64,000 nucleotides of DNA from Psychrobacter coccoides (GCF_017498085.1 NZ_JAGBKM010000006.1:1-64000); one strand, 5' to 3'. Positions 10,433-19,861 are shown, counted from the stretch's first letter. Notes: generated by a model not told the origin, from the letters alone. A program made the numbers and translations.

Positions 10433-10641
10433 ACATCACCTTTTATAAATAACAGCCATCTAAGAGCGACTATAATACCAAATCTCATCATAAATTAGCA
10501 TGGCTACACAGTGTCTAGGCTTTGTTAATAAAAAATCCTTTTAATAAAAAACTTGTTACCCAAATAGCTTGTCAGAATACTTCACGTACCACGCTGCTGA
10601 CTGTACTTGAATGATATAAGCCAGAGCAATGACATTAGACC

Positions 10642-11181
10642 TCAAAATGATGAACCCGGCTGTTTTAAGAACGCTATTTCCGCCTCGGTAGAAGTACGGC
10701 CCAAGACTTCATTACGATGAGGATAGCGCCCAAAGCGATCAATAATCACCTTGTGTCTGATCTCAAAACCATAGGTTTCTTCATCAGTGTACTGTTTAAA
10801 GAGCTGCTCAGCTTGCTGATGGATGACCTTTGATTCGCTATGCATATAAGGCATCAGAATAAATTTACGTTTTTCTAAAGTCTCAAATCCTTCTAATATA
10901 CCGCTTGCCACCGCCTCTTGAGCGAGTGCCAATGCCATCGCATCTTGCGCAAAAGCCGCTGCAGTATCACGATAAATATTGCGTGAAAACTGGTCCAATA
11001 CAATGATCTCCGCTAAGCGCCCTTCAGCACTGGTACGCCAAGTATAGAACTCTGCCGCAGCAGTTTGGCGCAGCACGTCACTAAAACGCTCTATAAGCAG
11101 CTGATCGAAATCTGCATCCTTCTCAAAGAATTTTTGACTGCCCGCTTCATGAAAACAAAAATCCAATATTTGCTTAAACAT
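10642..11181 (-). CDS. DUF924 family protein
   Basis: A 179-residue soluble, mostly helical protein with the conserved family signatures LDQFSRNIYR and RKFILMPYMHSE and a C-terminal RFGRYPHRNEVLGR segment. DUF924 proteins have a TPR-like fold and no proven role. AGGGAGG precedes the ATG, a strong ribosome binding site. A terminator for the upstream universal-stress gene would lie outside this unit; the hairpin at 11222 faces toward it. Confidence 0.9.
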   Translation of the reverse strand: MFKQILDFCFHEAGSQKFFEKDADFDQLLIERFSDVLRQTAAAEFYTWRTSAEGRLAEIIVLDQFSRNIYRDTAAAFAQDAMALALAQEAVASGILEGFETLEKRKFILMPYMHSESKVIHQQAEQLFKQYTDEETYGFEIRHKVIIDRFGRYPHRNEVLGRTSTEAEIAFLKQPGSSF

Positions 11182-11221
11182 GAGTACCTCCCTTAAACGC
11201 TCTCAAAACAACTTTAAAAAA

Positions 11222-11246
11222 AGATATAAGGTTTTAACTTATATCT
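11222..11246 (-). terminator. Rho-independent terminator of the universal stress gene
   Basis: Arms AGATATAAG and CTTATATCT around a 7-base loop, followed on the minus strand by a run of T. It lies about 50 bases after the stop codon of the universal stress protein gene. Confidence 0.8.
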
Positions 11247-11294
11247 CTTTTATGGATCTATTGATACAAATAACATCTACCGTTTGGATCAGCC

Positions 11295-12158
11295 TTAACG
11301 CACTAATATCACTGGTGACAGTGTACTGGCGATAATCTCTGTCGTGGTACTGCCAAGGAAGAATCGCTGTAATTTAGAGTGTCCATAAGCACCGACTACC
11401 ATGACGTCGACGTCATTTTCTAATTGAAACCTCAATAGCCCATCAACCGCATCCAGCTCAGGCAGATGATGCGCTTTTACTGAAAACCCAGATGAGGCGA
11501 TGTGTTCGGTGGCTGCAGTCAGACTTTGTTTGGCAGACTCGCTATTATTACCTACCATCACCACATGACCTTGTAGCCCTTTTAACAGCTCACTTTTTGC
11601 CACCATTTGAGTGGCTTTAATCGCTGTTTTACTGCCATCAAAAGCCACCATATATGACTTGGGTACTTGATACGGCTCTGAGCAAATCAAGACAGGCACA
11701 CTAGAGGCACGTGCCACCGTTTCGATTTGACTACCAATATTGATACGACTGTTTCTATGATCTTCGCCACGCCGACCCATAACGATGGCCCGGTTTTGTG
11801 TCTTAAAGTGCTCGATAGCAGGGAGTAGCTTGCCTCGGCGCTGATAGGTATTGATTTTTATATCTGCAAAGCTACCTTGCAAATAGCTTTTTGCATCTTG
11901 TATTAGCGCATTACTATAGTTGTTGACCACTTTAGCACGCTGCTCATCAAGCTGTGACAGCTCTTCTAACAAAAACTGACGGCTATCAACTCCTATCGCG
12001 CCTGACAAGTCGCGTCGGGTCGACACAGGGACATCACTGACATGTAATAATCCAACTGACACCCCCAGTCTACTGGCATACCATGCTGCATAATCACAAA
12101 CCGGCTCAGTCACTGTCGAGCCATCGATACAGGCTAAAATGTGCTGTTCTATTGTCAT
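11295..12158 (-). CDS. Tandem-domain universal stress protein
   Basis: A 287-residue cytoplasmic protein made of two Usp domains (about 1-150 and 165-287). The first has MGRRGEDHRNSRINIGS and the second GAYGHSKLQRFFLGST, the ATP-binding G-x2-G-x9-G(S/T) motif, so both halves may bind ATP. UspE-type proteins act in stress survival. AAGG precedes the ATG at 12158. Monocistronic, with its own terminator; a full family I repeat lies 80 bp upstream. Confidence 0.9.
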   Translation of the reverse strand: MTIEQHILACIDGSTVTEPVCDYAAWYASRLGVSVGLLHVSDVPVSTRRDLSGAIGVDSRQFLLEELSQLDEQRAKVVNNYSNALIQDAKSYLQGSFADIKINTYQRRGKLLPAIEHFKTQNRAIVMGRRGEDHRNSRINIGSQIETVARASSVPVLICSEPYQVPKSYMVAFDGSKTAIKATQMVAKSELLKGLQGHVVMVGNNSESAKQSLTAATEHIASSGFSVKAHHLPELDAVDGLLRFQLENDVDVMVVGAYGHSKLQRFFLGSTTTEIIASTLSPVILVR

Positions 12159-12241
12159 AACCTTTCCTTATTTTTTGATGATTAAAGAGATGGGGCTGTC
12201 CATCTATATCGATATCTCTTGCAACTGATACATACTCTCTA

Positions 12242-12410
12242 GGGCGTGTCTTCATTTTAAAAATGGTCATAAAAATGAGATAAATTGCTGTCAGACAAGG
12301 AAAATAACGCAGATAATATCGGGATATTAATCAGTTATTTGACGCAGTATGACAAAATTTAGCCATTTTTAGCCCATTTAGATATCATCATTTGAATTGA
12401 AGACACGCCC
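12242..12410 (+). repeat. MITE-like repeat (family I), complete copy
   Basis: About 169 bp with inverted ends GGGCGTGTCTTCA / TGAAGACACGCCC, flanked on both sides by TA. The interior includes AAAATGAGATAAAT and AGCCATTTTTAGCCCATTTA, shared with the other copies. It occupies part of the 461-bp gap between modB and the universal stress gene. Confidence 0.88.
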
Positions 12411-12542
12411 TAGCATAGCACTTCTAACATTTGTTAACCATTTCAAGATATAGGGCCATGAGTCGCTCAATAAAGATTTGATATCCACCTTTAATAATCG
12501 CTTTTAAGCTCTATCTTTTATTAACACACGTTAGAATGATGA

Positions 12543-12605
12543 CAGCGCTGCTGACTTTAATTTTTCGCAGCCACGAGCGGCAGGCAAGAGAAGTCAGGGC
12601 TGCTG
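12543..12605 (+). repeat. Hairpin repeat (family III), degenerate copy
   Basis: An imperfect hairpin just after modB whose centre reads TTTTTCGCAGCC...GGCAAGAG, resembling the centre of the hairpins at 28664 and 32032, while the outer arms are different and pair with each other (CAGCGCTGCTGACTT with AAGTCAGGGCTGCTG, several mismatches). It could also simply end modB transcription. Confidence 0.45.
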
Positions 12606-12619
12606 CAAGTGGTCGATCG

Positions 12620-13318
12620 CTACTTTTGATGCAGTCTATTAACGCTGGCAATCAAAGCCACCATGATCATGCCCACAATGATCAGAACAGCAGACATCAT
12701 ATGGGCAGCGTCATAATTGAGTGCCTCGACCTGCTCATAGATTGCAATCGATACCACCTTAGTCTCGCCCGAGATGCTGCCTCCTATCATCAGCACCACA
12801 CCAAACTCACCGATAGTATGAGCGAAGCTAACCAAACCACCTAAAATAATGCCGATGCGAGCTTGCGGCAAAGCAACTCTCATAAAACGTCTGAGGCGAT
12901 TGGGCTCTAACAAGTACGCCGCCTCCATCACGCTTTGTGGGATACGCAAAAACTGGGCATAGGCAGGCTGAATATAAAACGGCAGGGAATAGATGATAGA
13001 ACCAATCACAAGGCCTTCAAAAGTAAAAACCAAGGGGCTTATGCCATGTTCGCTAAGCCACCTGCCGATACCGACGCTAGGGCTCAGCAGCAGCAGCAAA
13101 TAAAACCCAATGACAGTAGGCGGTAATACCAGCGGCATGGCGATAACACCCATAAGCAAGACTTTAAGACGAGATATGACTTGCGTGCGACTGGGTTTGG
13201 CGAGCCAATAAGCCACAGGCGTGGCAAAGAATAATAGGCATAAAGTAGTGACCGTCGCCAGCTTGATACTGACTAAGAACGGAGTGAGCATATCTGACAT
13301 AAGGGATAGGGTTATCAT
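12620..13318 (-). CDS. modB: Molybdate ABC transporter permease
   Basis: Inner-membrane permease of 232 residues with five to six predicted helices. The ABC-contact (EAA) loop reads EAAYLLEPNRLRRFMRVALPQ, followed by GGLVSFAHTIGEFGVVLMIGG, diagnostic of ModB. It would move molybdate delivered by ModA. The gene lies 45 bp after modA, at the end of the run; no modC ATPase gene follows, only a hairpin and a dispersed repeat. Confidence 0.93.
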   Translation of the reverse strand: MITLSLMSDMLTPFLVSIKLATVTTLCLLFFATPVAYWLAKPSRTQVISRLKVLLMGVIAMPLVLPPTVIGFYLLLLLSPSVGIGRWLSEHGISPLVFTFEGLVIGSIIYSLPFYIQPAYAQFLRIPQSVMEAAYLLEPNRLRRFMRVALPQARIGIILGGLVSFAHTIGEFGVVLMIGGSISGETKVVSIAIYEQVEALNYDAAHMMSAVLIIVGMIMVALIASVNRLHQK

Positions 13319-13363
13319 AATGTCATGGCGCTTGTATTCCTAAGGACCGAGTATGCAATGCAA

Positions 13364-14206
13364 CTATTGAGTGTTTAGATAGCCTGCTTGTAAAAAATAC
13401 TGCTGTCCTACATCTGAACGCAGATAGTCAACAAACTCTGCAGCCGTAGACGACTCACTGACGATGATACCATCTTGCAAAATAGCAGGATAAGACCCAG
13501 GTGCTAAGGTTATAAACTGTCTAGGTGCAGCCTTGATGGCTGTGATCTGTGACTGCGCCACAAAACCATAATCCACACTACCCGTATGGGCGTACTGAAA
13601 GGCTTGGCCGATGTTTTCTGCTTGTATCAAGCGCTGCTGTTGCTCCAAGGCGTCATAGAGGCTTTGTGGTTGTGACATGCTTATCGACTGTAGATAAGAC
13701 TTTGCCGAGGCGCCGTAAGGGGCAAGTTCAGGATTGGCAATGGTGATTTTGCTATCAAGAGCGCTATTGAGTGCTTCCGCCACTGTCTCATAACTTTGCG
13801 TGGCCAAAGACTGAGTGGTACTGTATAACGCCAGCTGGCCTTGTGCATAGGTAAAAGGCTTGTGTGCTTGTTTACTTTGAGCACCATCATCCGCCAACTT
13901 GGCTGGAAAATCCTGATTGGCCGATAAGAATATATCGTAGGGTGCACCTGCTATGATCTGGGCATATAATTTGCCAGAAGAAGCAAAGGTAATCTCGATA
14001 TCTTGGTTAGGTAAGTCTTTATCTGTCTTATAGCCTTCGACAATAGCAGGCAGCACATCGGACAAGTTTGCCGCCGCTGCGATACGTAGTGTTTGGGTTT
14101 GCTCAGCTGCAGTGGTGGCGGATGCAGATTCTGAAACAGACTCCGACATACAAGCGCTCAATGCTAGGCATGAGCTGACAAGTACACATGTGATTAATCT
14201 ACCCAT
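13364..14206 (-). CDS. modA: Molybdate-binding lipoprotein
   Basis: Periplasmic oxyanion-binding protein of 280 residues with a lipobox (CLALSAC, Cys19), so it is probably membrane-anchored rather than freely soluble. The ligand-binding start is LRIAAAANLSDVLPAI, followed by ITFASSGKLYAQI and GAPYDIFLSAN, the usual ModA pattern. Its start overlaps the 3' end of moaE by 8 bp, which indicates translational coupling and links molybdate uptake to cofactor synthesis. Confidence 0.93.
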   Translation of the reverse strand: MGRLITCVLVSSCLALSACMSESVSESASATTAAEQTQTLRIAAAANLSDVLPAIVEGYKTDKDLPNQDIEITFASSGKLYAQIIAGAPYDIFLSANQDFPAKLADDGAQSKQAHKPFTYAQGQLALYSTTQSLATQSYETVAEALNSALDSKITIANPELAPYGASAKSYLQSISMSQPQSLYDALEQQQRLIQAENIGQAFQYAHTGSVDYGFVAQSQITAIKAAPRQFITLAPGSYPAILQDGIIVSESSTAAEFVDYLRSDVGQQYFLQAGYLNTQ

Positions 14207-14690
14207 TATTGCTCAGCCATTTAGAGGAATCATCCTCATAATACTCTTGCTTCCAGACAGGGATATCTGCCTTGATGGTGTCGAGTATCCAGCGACAGGC
14301 ATCAAAAGCAGGATAACGATGGGCAGAGACCACCCCGACCCATACCGCCACATCACCGATATCAAGTGCCCCGATACGGTGAATAGCAATGGCATTGGTA
14401 ATCTCAAATCGCTGCTTGGCCTCATCAATGATGGCACGGCCTTGATTGATTGCCAAATCTTCATAGCCATAATAGGTCAGACGCTCAACGCTAGTGGCGT
14501 TATTGTGATTGCGTACCCGACCCTCAAAGCAAGCAAAAGCACCACAACCATCGTCGTCGAGAGTACGCTTTAGGCGCTCTTCATCGATCGCAATGTCTAA
14601 TAAGGCAAAGCCATCACGCTCAGCGATGGCATATACCTCATCGACGGATCGTTTGATGGTCATCGAATGACCATGTACATTATCTGTCAT
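14199..14690 (-). CDS. moaE: Molybdopterin synthase catalytic subunit
   Basis: Large subunit of molybdopterin synthase, which together with thiocarboxylated MoaD inserts two sulfurs into cyclic pyranopterin monophosphate. The 163 residues show the family segments FEGRVRNHN, EDLAINQGRAII, IHRIGALDIGDVAVWV, SAHRYPAFDACRW and the C-terminal PVWKQEYYEDDSSKW with the catalytic lysine. It lies 35 bp after moaD and overlaps modA. Confidence 0.95.
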   Translation of the reverse strand: MTDNVHGHSMTIKRSVDEVYAIAERDGFALLDIAIDEERLKRTLDDDGCGAFACFEGRVRNHNNATSVERLTYYGYEDLAINQGRAIIDEAKQRFEITNAIAIHRIGALDIGDVAVWVGVVSAHRYPAFDACRWILDTIKADIPVWKQEYYEDDSSKWLSNNG

Positions 14691-14725
14691 GTCTTATCTC
14701 TATCTGTTATCTTATAAACCCTTAT

Positions 14726-15007
14726 CTAACCACCAGCAACTGGGGTGATAAACACCACACTATCGCCATCATGAATCTGATCTGTCCAATTGGCGAAATA
14801 ATCATTTACTGCCACTCGCAGCTCTGCTTGTGGACGACTAAAGCGATGTTTTTGACTCAGCTGTTCGTATAGCTCAGTCAATGAAGTCGACTGTGGCACG
14901 CTGACGGTTTCTTGTTGGCAATTGGCCTCGTCTGCTAAGCTGGCAAAGTATAGAACATTGATGTTCATCACCGCTTCGGTAGGGGTTGCTACTGCTAAAG
15001 TACTCAT
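14726..15007 (-). CDS. moaD: Molybdopterin synthase sulfur-carrier subunit
   Basis: Ubiquitin-fold sulfur carrier ending in Gly-Gly (VAGG), where the thiocarboxylate is made. ATG at 15007 is chosen because GGAG lies 6 bases upstream; this gives 93 residues with a 13-residue extension before the usual MNINVLYFASLADE start at 14968. That internal ATG has no good Shine-Dalgarno sequence, but it would give the standard family length of about 80. The gene sits between moaC and moaE. Confidence 0.88.
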   Translation of the reverse strand: MSTLAVATPTEAVMNINVLYFASLADEANCQQETVSVPQSTSLTELYEQLSQKHRFSRPQAELRVAVNDYFANWTDQIHDGDSVVFITPVAGG

Positions 15008-15099
15008 CATATTCTCCATTCTTATCAAACTGTCCAGTATCAGCTTTATTACATAACAGCTTGCACAATACTACTGGTAGTCCACACATATCTACTCGT

Positions 15100-15621
15100 T
15101 TAAGTCTGACTATAATCTGACTTGCCACCTGTTTTTGTGATCAGGCGTACATTATCGATGACGATATCATGAGAGATGGCCTTGGTCATGTCATAGATAG
15201 TTAAACAAGCAACACTGACTGCCGTTAAGGCTTCCATCTCCACCCCTGTCTTATGGGTGACTTTTACCGTGCCGCTGACCACGATGCTATTGAGCGCATC
15301 ATCGTACTCAAAACTCAATCCTATCTTATCCAATGGCAATGGATGACACAGCGGGATAAGGTCTTGGGTTCGCTTGGCAGCCATGATACCTGCAATATGT
15401 GCCGTCTGGGTGATACTGCCTTTTTTGGTCATACCATCAGCGGCTTTGATCTGGCGATAGACCTCTCTAGGGAAACATACCTGCCCCTGTGCGCTCGCTT
15501 CACGGGTCGTCGGCGTCTTCGCACTGACATCGACCATAGTAATGTCGCCTTTACTGTCTAAGTGCGACAAGGCAGATATCGGGGTAGCCGCTTGGCCATC
15601 TTGTGGAGCATTAGCACTCAT
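15100..15621 (-). CDS. moaC: Cyclic pyranopterin monophosphate synthase
   Basis: Converts the MoaA product (3',8-cyclo-GTP) into cyclic pyranopterin monophosphate. Of 173 residues, the first 20 are a low-complexity extension; the family core then begins LSHLDSKGDITMVDVS. Signature segments are GMTKKGSI, IMAAKRTQDLIPLCHPLPL with the active-site histidine, and TGVEMEALTAVSVACLTIYDM. It lies 40 bp after mobA. Confidence 0.95.
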   Translation of the reverse strand: MSANAPQDGQAATPISALSHLDSKGDITMVDVSAKTPTTREASAQGQVCFPREVYRQIKAADGMTKKGSITQTAHIAGIMAAKRTQDLIPLCHPLPLDKIGLSFEYDDALNSIVVSGTVKVTHKTGVEMEALTAVSVACLTIYDMTKAISHDIVIDNVRLITKTGGKSDYSQT

Positions 15622-15661
15622 TTATATACTCTCTTTACTATTCACTTATCGATCAATCAAT

Positions 15662-16408
15662 TTATAAATCAGTTAAAGCGGTATAGGCACGCTTAAACTC
15701 TTCAGGCGTATTAAAATTGGTCAAATATTGCCAGTTTTTTATCAAAGATATCGGCTGCACGATCGGCGTAATAAATGGCATCACTCGCCGCTCACCACTA
15801 TCGATATAAGCCTTCAAATCAGGTTCGATGCTGATCTGATAAAGCCCTAACAAGGGATATAAATGCTGCTCATCCGCTAAGCAGATCACCTTTTTGTCAA
15901 AGGATGAGCTTTTAGAAGACTGGCGTTGAGACAACTCAGTTATCGAGCTTTGCAGTTTTTGCCACAAGTCTGTAGCCGGTATCAAACTATCACAGCTGAT
16001 GACCAGTAGCCATGACGCAGTCGCATTGGCTTTGCTTTTACATAGATTGAGCGTTTGCAGTGCCGATAAAATAGCGACCAAAGCGCCGCCTGTCTCTGTC
16101 TGTTGGCCATCATCTTGTCTATCTCTACCATAGGCGACATAATCAGCAATATGATGAACTGATGCTTGTGGATGATTGGCCCTTGTGTTTGGGTCTACCG
16201 TAAAGCCACGTCCATTATCAGCAATCATCACTGGCATACTGACATGATCTGCGCTTAACGAAAGTGCATGCCGCACATGGTAATCTAGCAATGACTCACC
16301 GGACGGTAGCATCAATCTAGCCTTAGGCGTGCCCATACGTCTGGATGCGCCACCCGCCAAGATCACTACCCCTGCTAAATTTCTGAGATGTTTTACCGTA
16401 TCAGTCAT
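15662..16408 (-). CDS. mobA: Molybdenum cofactor guanylyltransferase-like nucleotidyltransferase
   Basis: Likely transfers GMP from GTP to Mo-molybdopterin to give the MGD form used by TMAO reductase-type enzymes. The signature VVILAGGASRRMGTPKARL (residues 14-32) has the LAGGxSxRMGxxK nucleotide-binding motif. The second half has WLLVISCDSLIP in place of the usual CDxP segment. Length (248) is somewhat above E. coli MobA (194), mainly through insertions in the middle. A MocA-type cytidylyltransferase is the main alternative. It starts 6 bp after moaB. Confidence 0.85.
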   Translation of the reverse strand: MTDTVKHLRNLAGVVILAGGASRRMGTPKARLMLPSGESLLDYHVRHALSLSADHVSMPVMIADNGRGFTVDPNTRANHPQASVHHIADYVAYGRDRQDDGQQTETGGALVAILSALQTLNLCKSKANATASWLLVISCDSLIPATDLWQKLQSSITELSQRQSSKSSSFDKKVICLADEQHLYPLLGLYQISIEPDLKAYIDSGERRVMPFITPIVQPISLIKNWQYLTNFNTPEEFKRAYTALTDL

Positions 16409-16414
16409 GGCGTA

Positions 16415-16945
16415 CTAATCATGACTTGGATTGGTACGCATAAAGTGGGGCACAAAGTTACACGGGCGTGTCCGGTTATCAAACTGCTCTTTTAAGATAT
16501 CCTCCCAACCAGTACGGCACGCACCCGATGAGCCCGGCAAACAAAATATACCAGTACCATTTGCCATACCTGCAATCGCCCGTGACTGGATGGTTGACAT
16601 TCCAATATCATCTTTTGACACCAAGCGAAACATCTCACCAAAGCCATCTATAGACTTATCAAACAACACACTGACCGCCTCTGGCATACTGTCTCTGATA
16701 TAAAAACCAGTACCCCCTGTCGTCACCACAGCGTGCACGTCAGGATCAGCGATCCAGCGACTGATCACCGCTCGTATTTGATAAATATCATCGGTAATCA
16801 GCTGACGATCCGCCAAATGATGACCGGCTTCTATCAGACTGTCTGCCAAATACTGCCCTGACGTATCTTCTGCCAATGTGCGGCTGTCAGAGACCGTTAA
16901 GACAGCAATGTTAAGAGGAATAAATGTTGCAGCGGGCTTACTCAT
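16415..16945 (-). CDS. moaB: Molybdopterin adenylyltransferase-like MoaB
   Basis: MogA/MoaB-family protein of 176 residues. It has the opening IAVLTVSDSRTLAEDTSGQ, the phosphate-binding VVTTGGTGFYIRD, and FCLPGSSGACRTGWEDIL, all typical of MoaB. The family binds molybdopterin and adenylylates it, or in some bacteria is dispensable beside MogA. No mogA is present here, so this copy probably does the adenylylation. Coupled tightly to mobA. Confidence 0.93.
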   Translation of the reverse strand: MSKPAATFIPLNIAVLTVSDSRTLAEDTSGQYLADSLIEAGHHLADRQLITDDIYQIRAVISRWIADPDVHAVVTTGGTGFYIRDSMPEAVSVLFDKSIDGFGEMFRLVSKDDIGMSTIQSRAIAGMANGTGIFCLPGSSGACRTGWEDILKEQFDNRTRPCNFVPHFMRTNPSHD

Positions 16946-17003
16946 AGAGAATCCTTAATAAAGATAACAAACACATATAGAGGTCATTAAAAAATCAAAC
17001 CGT

Positions 17004-18101
17004 CTAACCACCGATAATCGATAGGTTATGCATAATACCGCTATTGGACTCATGCAAATGATGGTGTTCAGGTTTGATCGGCATAAAGCTATGTAGAGTA
17101 TCTACCAATCCTGGCACATCGTCATGCTGTAGATACTGACGAATATCGTAATTGCCTTGATCAAACAGACACAAATGCACTTTGCCTTGACTGCTCACCC
17201 GCAAGCGATTACAACTGTCACAAAAGTGAGCAGCATAAGGCGCAATCATACCAATGCGGCCCATATGATCTGGATGACTATACTCTATCGCTGGACCATC
17301 TGTACTACCACGTACATGCGGCTGCCAACCGTGTGCCAACAGATAGTCGACAATAATGTCAGACTGCGCATGCTGCGCAAAAAATAGGTCGCTGTTGTCG
17401 CTGGTTTGCATAAATTCGATAAAACGATAAGTCACGGGTCTGTCTTTGACATAGTCGATGGCGCTGATCAGGTTTTCAAAGGCAGTTTCTGCCATGAGTA
17501 CACTATTTATCTTCAGCTTAATATCCGTAGTGTCTAATAACGTATCCATATCTGCCAGCAACTGTGGCAACGTATTAAATCCAGTCATCTTGTGAAAGAT
17601 ATCGGCATCAAAACTATCTATACTGATATTTAACTGATTTAACCCCGCAGCCTGCCAGCTGGCGAGATGCTTACCAAGCTTATAGCCATTACTGGTCATG
17701 GCGACTGTCTCGATACCAGGAGTCTGCTTGATGGTGTCAATAATCTCTACCACATCACGGCGAATGGAGGGCTCACCGCCTGTAATCCTGACTTTTTTTG
17801 TACCCACTTGCGCAAACCCACGTATCAAGGTGGCAATCTCAGGCACACTCAGCTCATCATCAGGACGCTTGCCTTGATAGCCATTGGGCAGACAATACTC
17901 ACAACGAAAGTTACAAAAATCTGTGATTGATAAACGCAGATACGTCAGACGCCGAGAGAAACCGTCCGTCAATGGCTGTGTCGGTGTTGTGGGGTTAAAA
18001 AGAGCCACTTGTGAGGTAGGAGGTGCAGTAGATTCGTACCCGTCAGATACAAGGGGTGAATACACAGATGCATTCCCTATAGTTGGGGCAAGATGGGTCA
18101 T
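17004..18101 (-). CDS. moaA: GTP 3',8-cyclase (radical SAM)
   Basis: First step of molybdenum cofactor synthesis. Radical SAM cluster cysteines are in CNFRCEYC (about 63-70), and the C-terminal GTP-binding cluster cysteines are in HFCDSCNRLR and CLF. The chain ends in Gly-Gly as required for activity. The 365 residues include a roughly 45-residue non-conserved N-terminal extension before FSRRLTYLRLSITD, longer than E. coli MoaA (329); an internal start is possible but no better ribosome site was seen. First gene of the moaA-modB run. Confidence 0.94.
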   Translation of the reverse strand: MTHLAPTIGNASVYSPLVSDGYESTAPPTSQVALFNPTTPTQPLTDGFSRRLTYLRLSITDFCNFRCEYCLPNGYQGKRPDDELSVPEIATLIRGFAQVGTKKVRITGGEPSIRRDVVEIIDTIKQTPGIETVAMTSNGYKLGKHLASWQAAGLNQLNISIDSFDADIFHKMTGFNTLPQLLADMDTLLDTTDIKLKINSVLMAETAFENLISAIDYVKDRPVTYRFIEFMQTSDNSDLFFAQHAQSDIIVDYLLAHGWQPHVRGSTDGPAIEYSHPDHMGRIGMIAPYAAHFCDSCNRLRVSSQGKVHLCLFDQGNYDIRQYLQHDDVPGLVDTLHSFMPIKPEHHHLHESNSGIMHNLSIIGG

Positions 18102-18198
18102 AGATAATTACCGTTAATGTTTAATATAGTGTGTGCTCTAAGCGTTGCCTCAGGTTATGAATGAAAAATGTCGATATGGATTGCTGCTGATACGCATT

Positions 18199-18237
18199 GT
18201 TACTTTAAATGGTTACTTTAAATGATTACTTTAACTA
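18199..18237. repeat. Three 13-bp tandem repeats upstream of moaA
   Basis: GTTACTTTAAATG occurs twice exactly and a third time with changes (ATTACTTTAACTA), head to tail, about 100-135 bases upstream of the moaA start. The position in the moaA promoter region makes a regulator-binding array possible; a slippage product is equally possible. Confidence 0.7.
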
Positions 18238-18320
18238 GTATAGCATCTTTATAATGAAAGCCTATGCACCCCATAGGTAACCAACTACCACCTTAGTAGT
18301 AGCTGGCATATCAACAGGCT

Positions 18321-19610
18321 CTAAGACCAAGGAAAAGGCTGAACCTGTACCTGAGCACCTGCCTCTAAGTTGCCTTCGTCTTTTGCTAGCACAATCAGGC
18401 AGTTGGCTTGGCTAAACTGCTTGATACGGTGCGACTGCTGTTTGGCAAAGCTCTCGACTTGTCGCTGTCCTGTATGATCTTGCGTTAAGATACCGCGCTG
18501 AAAGTCCATGCGCCCTACTGATTTTTTGATATTGTTTGTCAGCGTCGCCTGCATGCTGAGCATCATTGGCATCTCATCAGAGCGTATGCCTGATAGTTGC
18601 CATAGAGCGGGAATCACAAATTGCAAGGTGCCCACTATGGTGGACAAAGGGTTGCCCGGAAGGCCAAAATAAAGCACGGGTTTGTCTAGTGACTTATTTA
18701 ACTCCCCAAATACGAAGGGCTTGCCAGGTTTCATAGCGACCTTATAGTGATTGATTTGACCCAGCTGCTCAATCACAGTGGTCAAAAAGTCATAATCGCC
18801 TACAGACACGCCCGCTGTCGAGATAAGCACATCGCACTCTTGCATCGCCTTATCTACCGTATTGCTGGTCTCCTCTAAATCATCAGGGATGATGCCATAG
18901 TCCTTAATCGCCACTGGTAAGTCTGCCAATAAGGTCTTAAGCGTTGGTGTATTAGAGTTATAAATTTGTGCCGAGCTTTCCAGTGGCGCTCCCAAAGCAA
19001 CCAGCTCATCACCTGTCGCCAGCACCCCGACCGTCAGCGGCTGATAGACGGCGACGGTATCGATACCTAGATTAGCAATTAAGCTAATATCGGCAGGATT
19101 TAGACGCTTGCCAGCCTTTATCACCACTTCCCCCGATTCAATCTCCTCACCTTGTTTACGAATGTTGCTATCGATATTCGCATCTTGAGTCAAGGTTATA
19201 TGATAGGGCTGTGACTTATCGATGCTGTCTTTGATGCTGCTAAAATCAGTGTTTTCTTGCATGATAACCGTATCACAGCTGTCCGGCACGACCGCACCTG
19301 TAAAGATGCGCACCCCCTGCCCAGCAACTATCTCACCGGTATAAGGGCTGCCCGCTTGCGATTCACCAACGATAACAACCTGACTGCCAGCGGACAGCTC
19401 GCTATCTTGAGCGATGGCATAGCCGTCCATCGCTGACAGATCACTTCTGGGCACATCAAAGGGTGACAAAATATCTTTTGCCAGTATGTGCCCCTTGCTA
19501 CTCAGCAATGCACAGTCTCTATGGTTTCTCTTAGCCAGAGGAAAGTCTGTTTGATTAAAACTATCGATACGCTGGCGGATAGCGTCTTTGAGCTGCTCAA
19601 CAGTAATCAT
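18321..19610 (-). CDS. moeA: Molybdopterin molybdenumtransferase
   Basis: Inserts molybdenum into adenylylated molybdopterin. The 429 residues show the MoeA pattern: DVPRSDLSAMDGYA (about 53-66), RIFTGAVVPDSCDTVIMQE, then the MogA-like domain with GVLATGDELVALG, YNSNTPTL, STAGVSVGDYDF and FVFGELN...YFGLPGNP. The 219-bp gap before moaA suggests moeA has its own transcript or a read-through link to moaA. Confidence 0.95.
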   Translation of the reverse strand: MITVEQLKDAIRQRIDSFNQTDFPLAKRNHRDCALLSSKGHILAKDILSPFDVPRSDLSAMDGYAIAQDSELSAGSQVVIVGESQAGSPYTGEIVAGQGVRIFTGAVVPDSCDTVIMQENTDFSSIKDSIDKSQPYHITLTQDANIDSNIRKQGEEIESGEVVIKAGKRLNPADISLIANLGIDTVAVYQPLTVGVLATGDELVALGAPLESSAQIYNSNTPTLKTLLADLPVAIKDYGIIPDDLEETSNTVDKAMQECDVLISTAGVSVGDYDFLTTVIEQLGQINHYKVAMKPGKPFVFGELNKSLDKPVLYFGLPGNPLSTIVGTLQFVIPALWQLSGIRSDEMPMMLSMQATLTNNIKKSVGRMDFQRGILTQDHTGQRQVESFAKQQSHRIKQFSQANCLIVLAKDEGNLEAGAQVQVQPFPWS

Positions 19611-19861
19611 AGTGTCATACTCTTTTTGTTAGCGGTTTTTATTAGGGCGTTTGTTTGATGCTTCGACCATGATAATGACCGAGAATACTTTGTAAATGCT
19701 TGATAGATTATAGTGCTAAAACACAGTTTGAGGTTGTATTGATCTTATTATAGCAACTGTCTGACTATAGGCCAGTTTGGGCAAGCGTGCTCTTTATTTC
19801 ACATCACCACCTATATTTAACAGAACTACGATATACACACTCTCAATAATGATTAATGCTA

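Noticed and set aside
12412..12619. Remnant of modC after modB
   Set aside because: No Walker A or ABC signature appears in any frame; the stretch is a hairpin and AT-rich spacer.
18102..18320. Possible molybdenum cofactor riboswitch before moaA
   Set aside because: I could not fold the typical helices or find the conserved core; only tandem repeats are clear.
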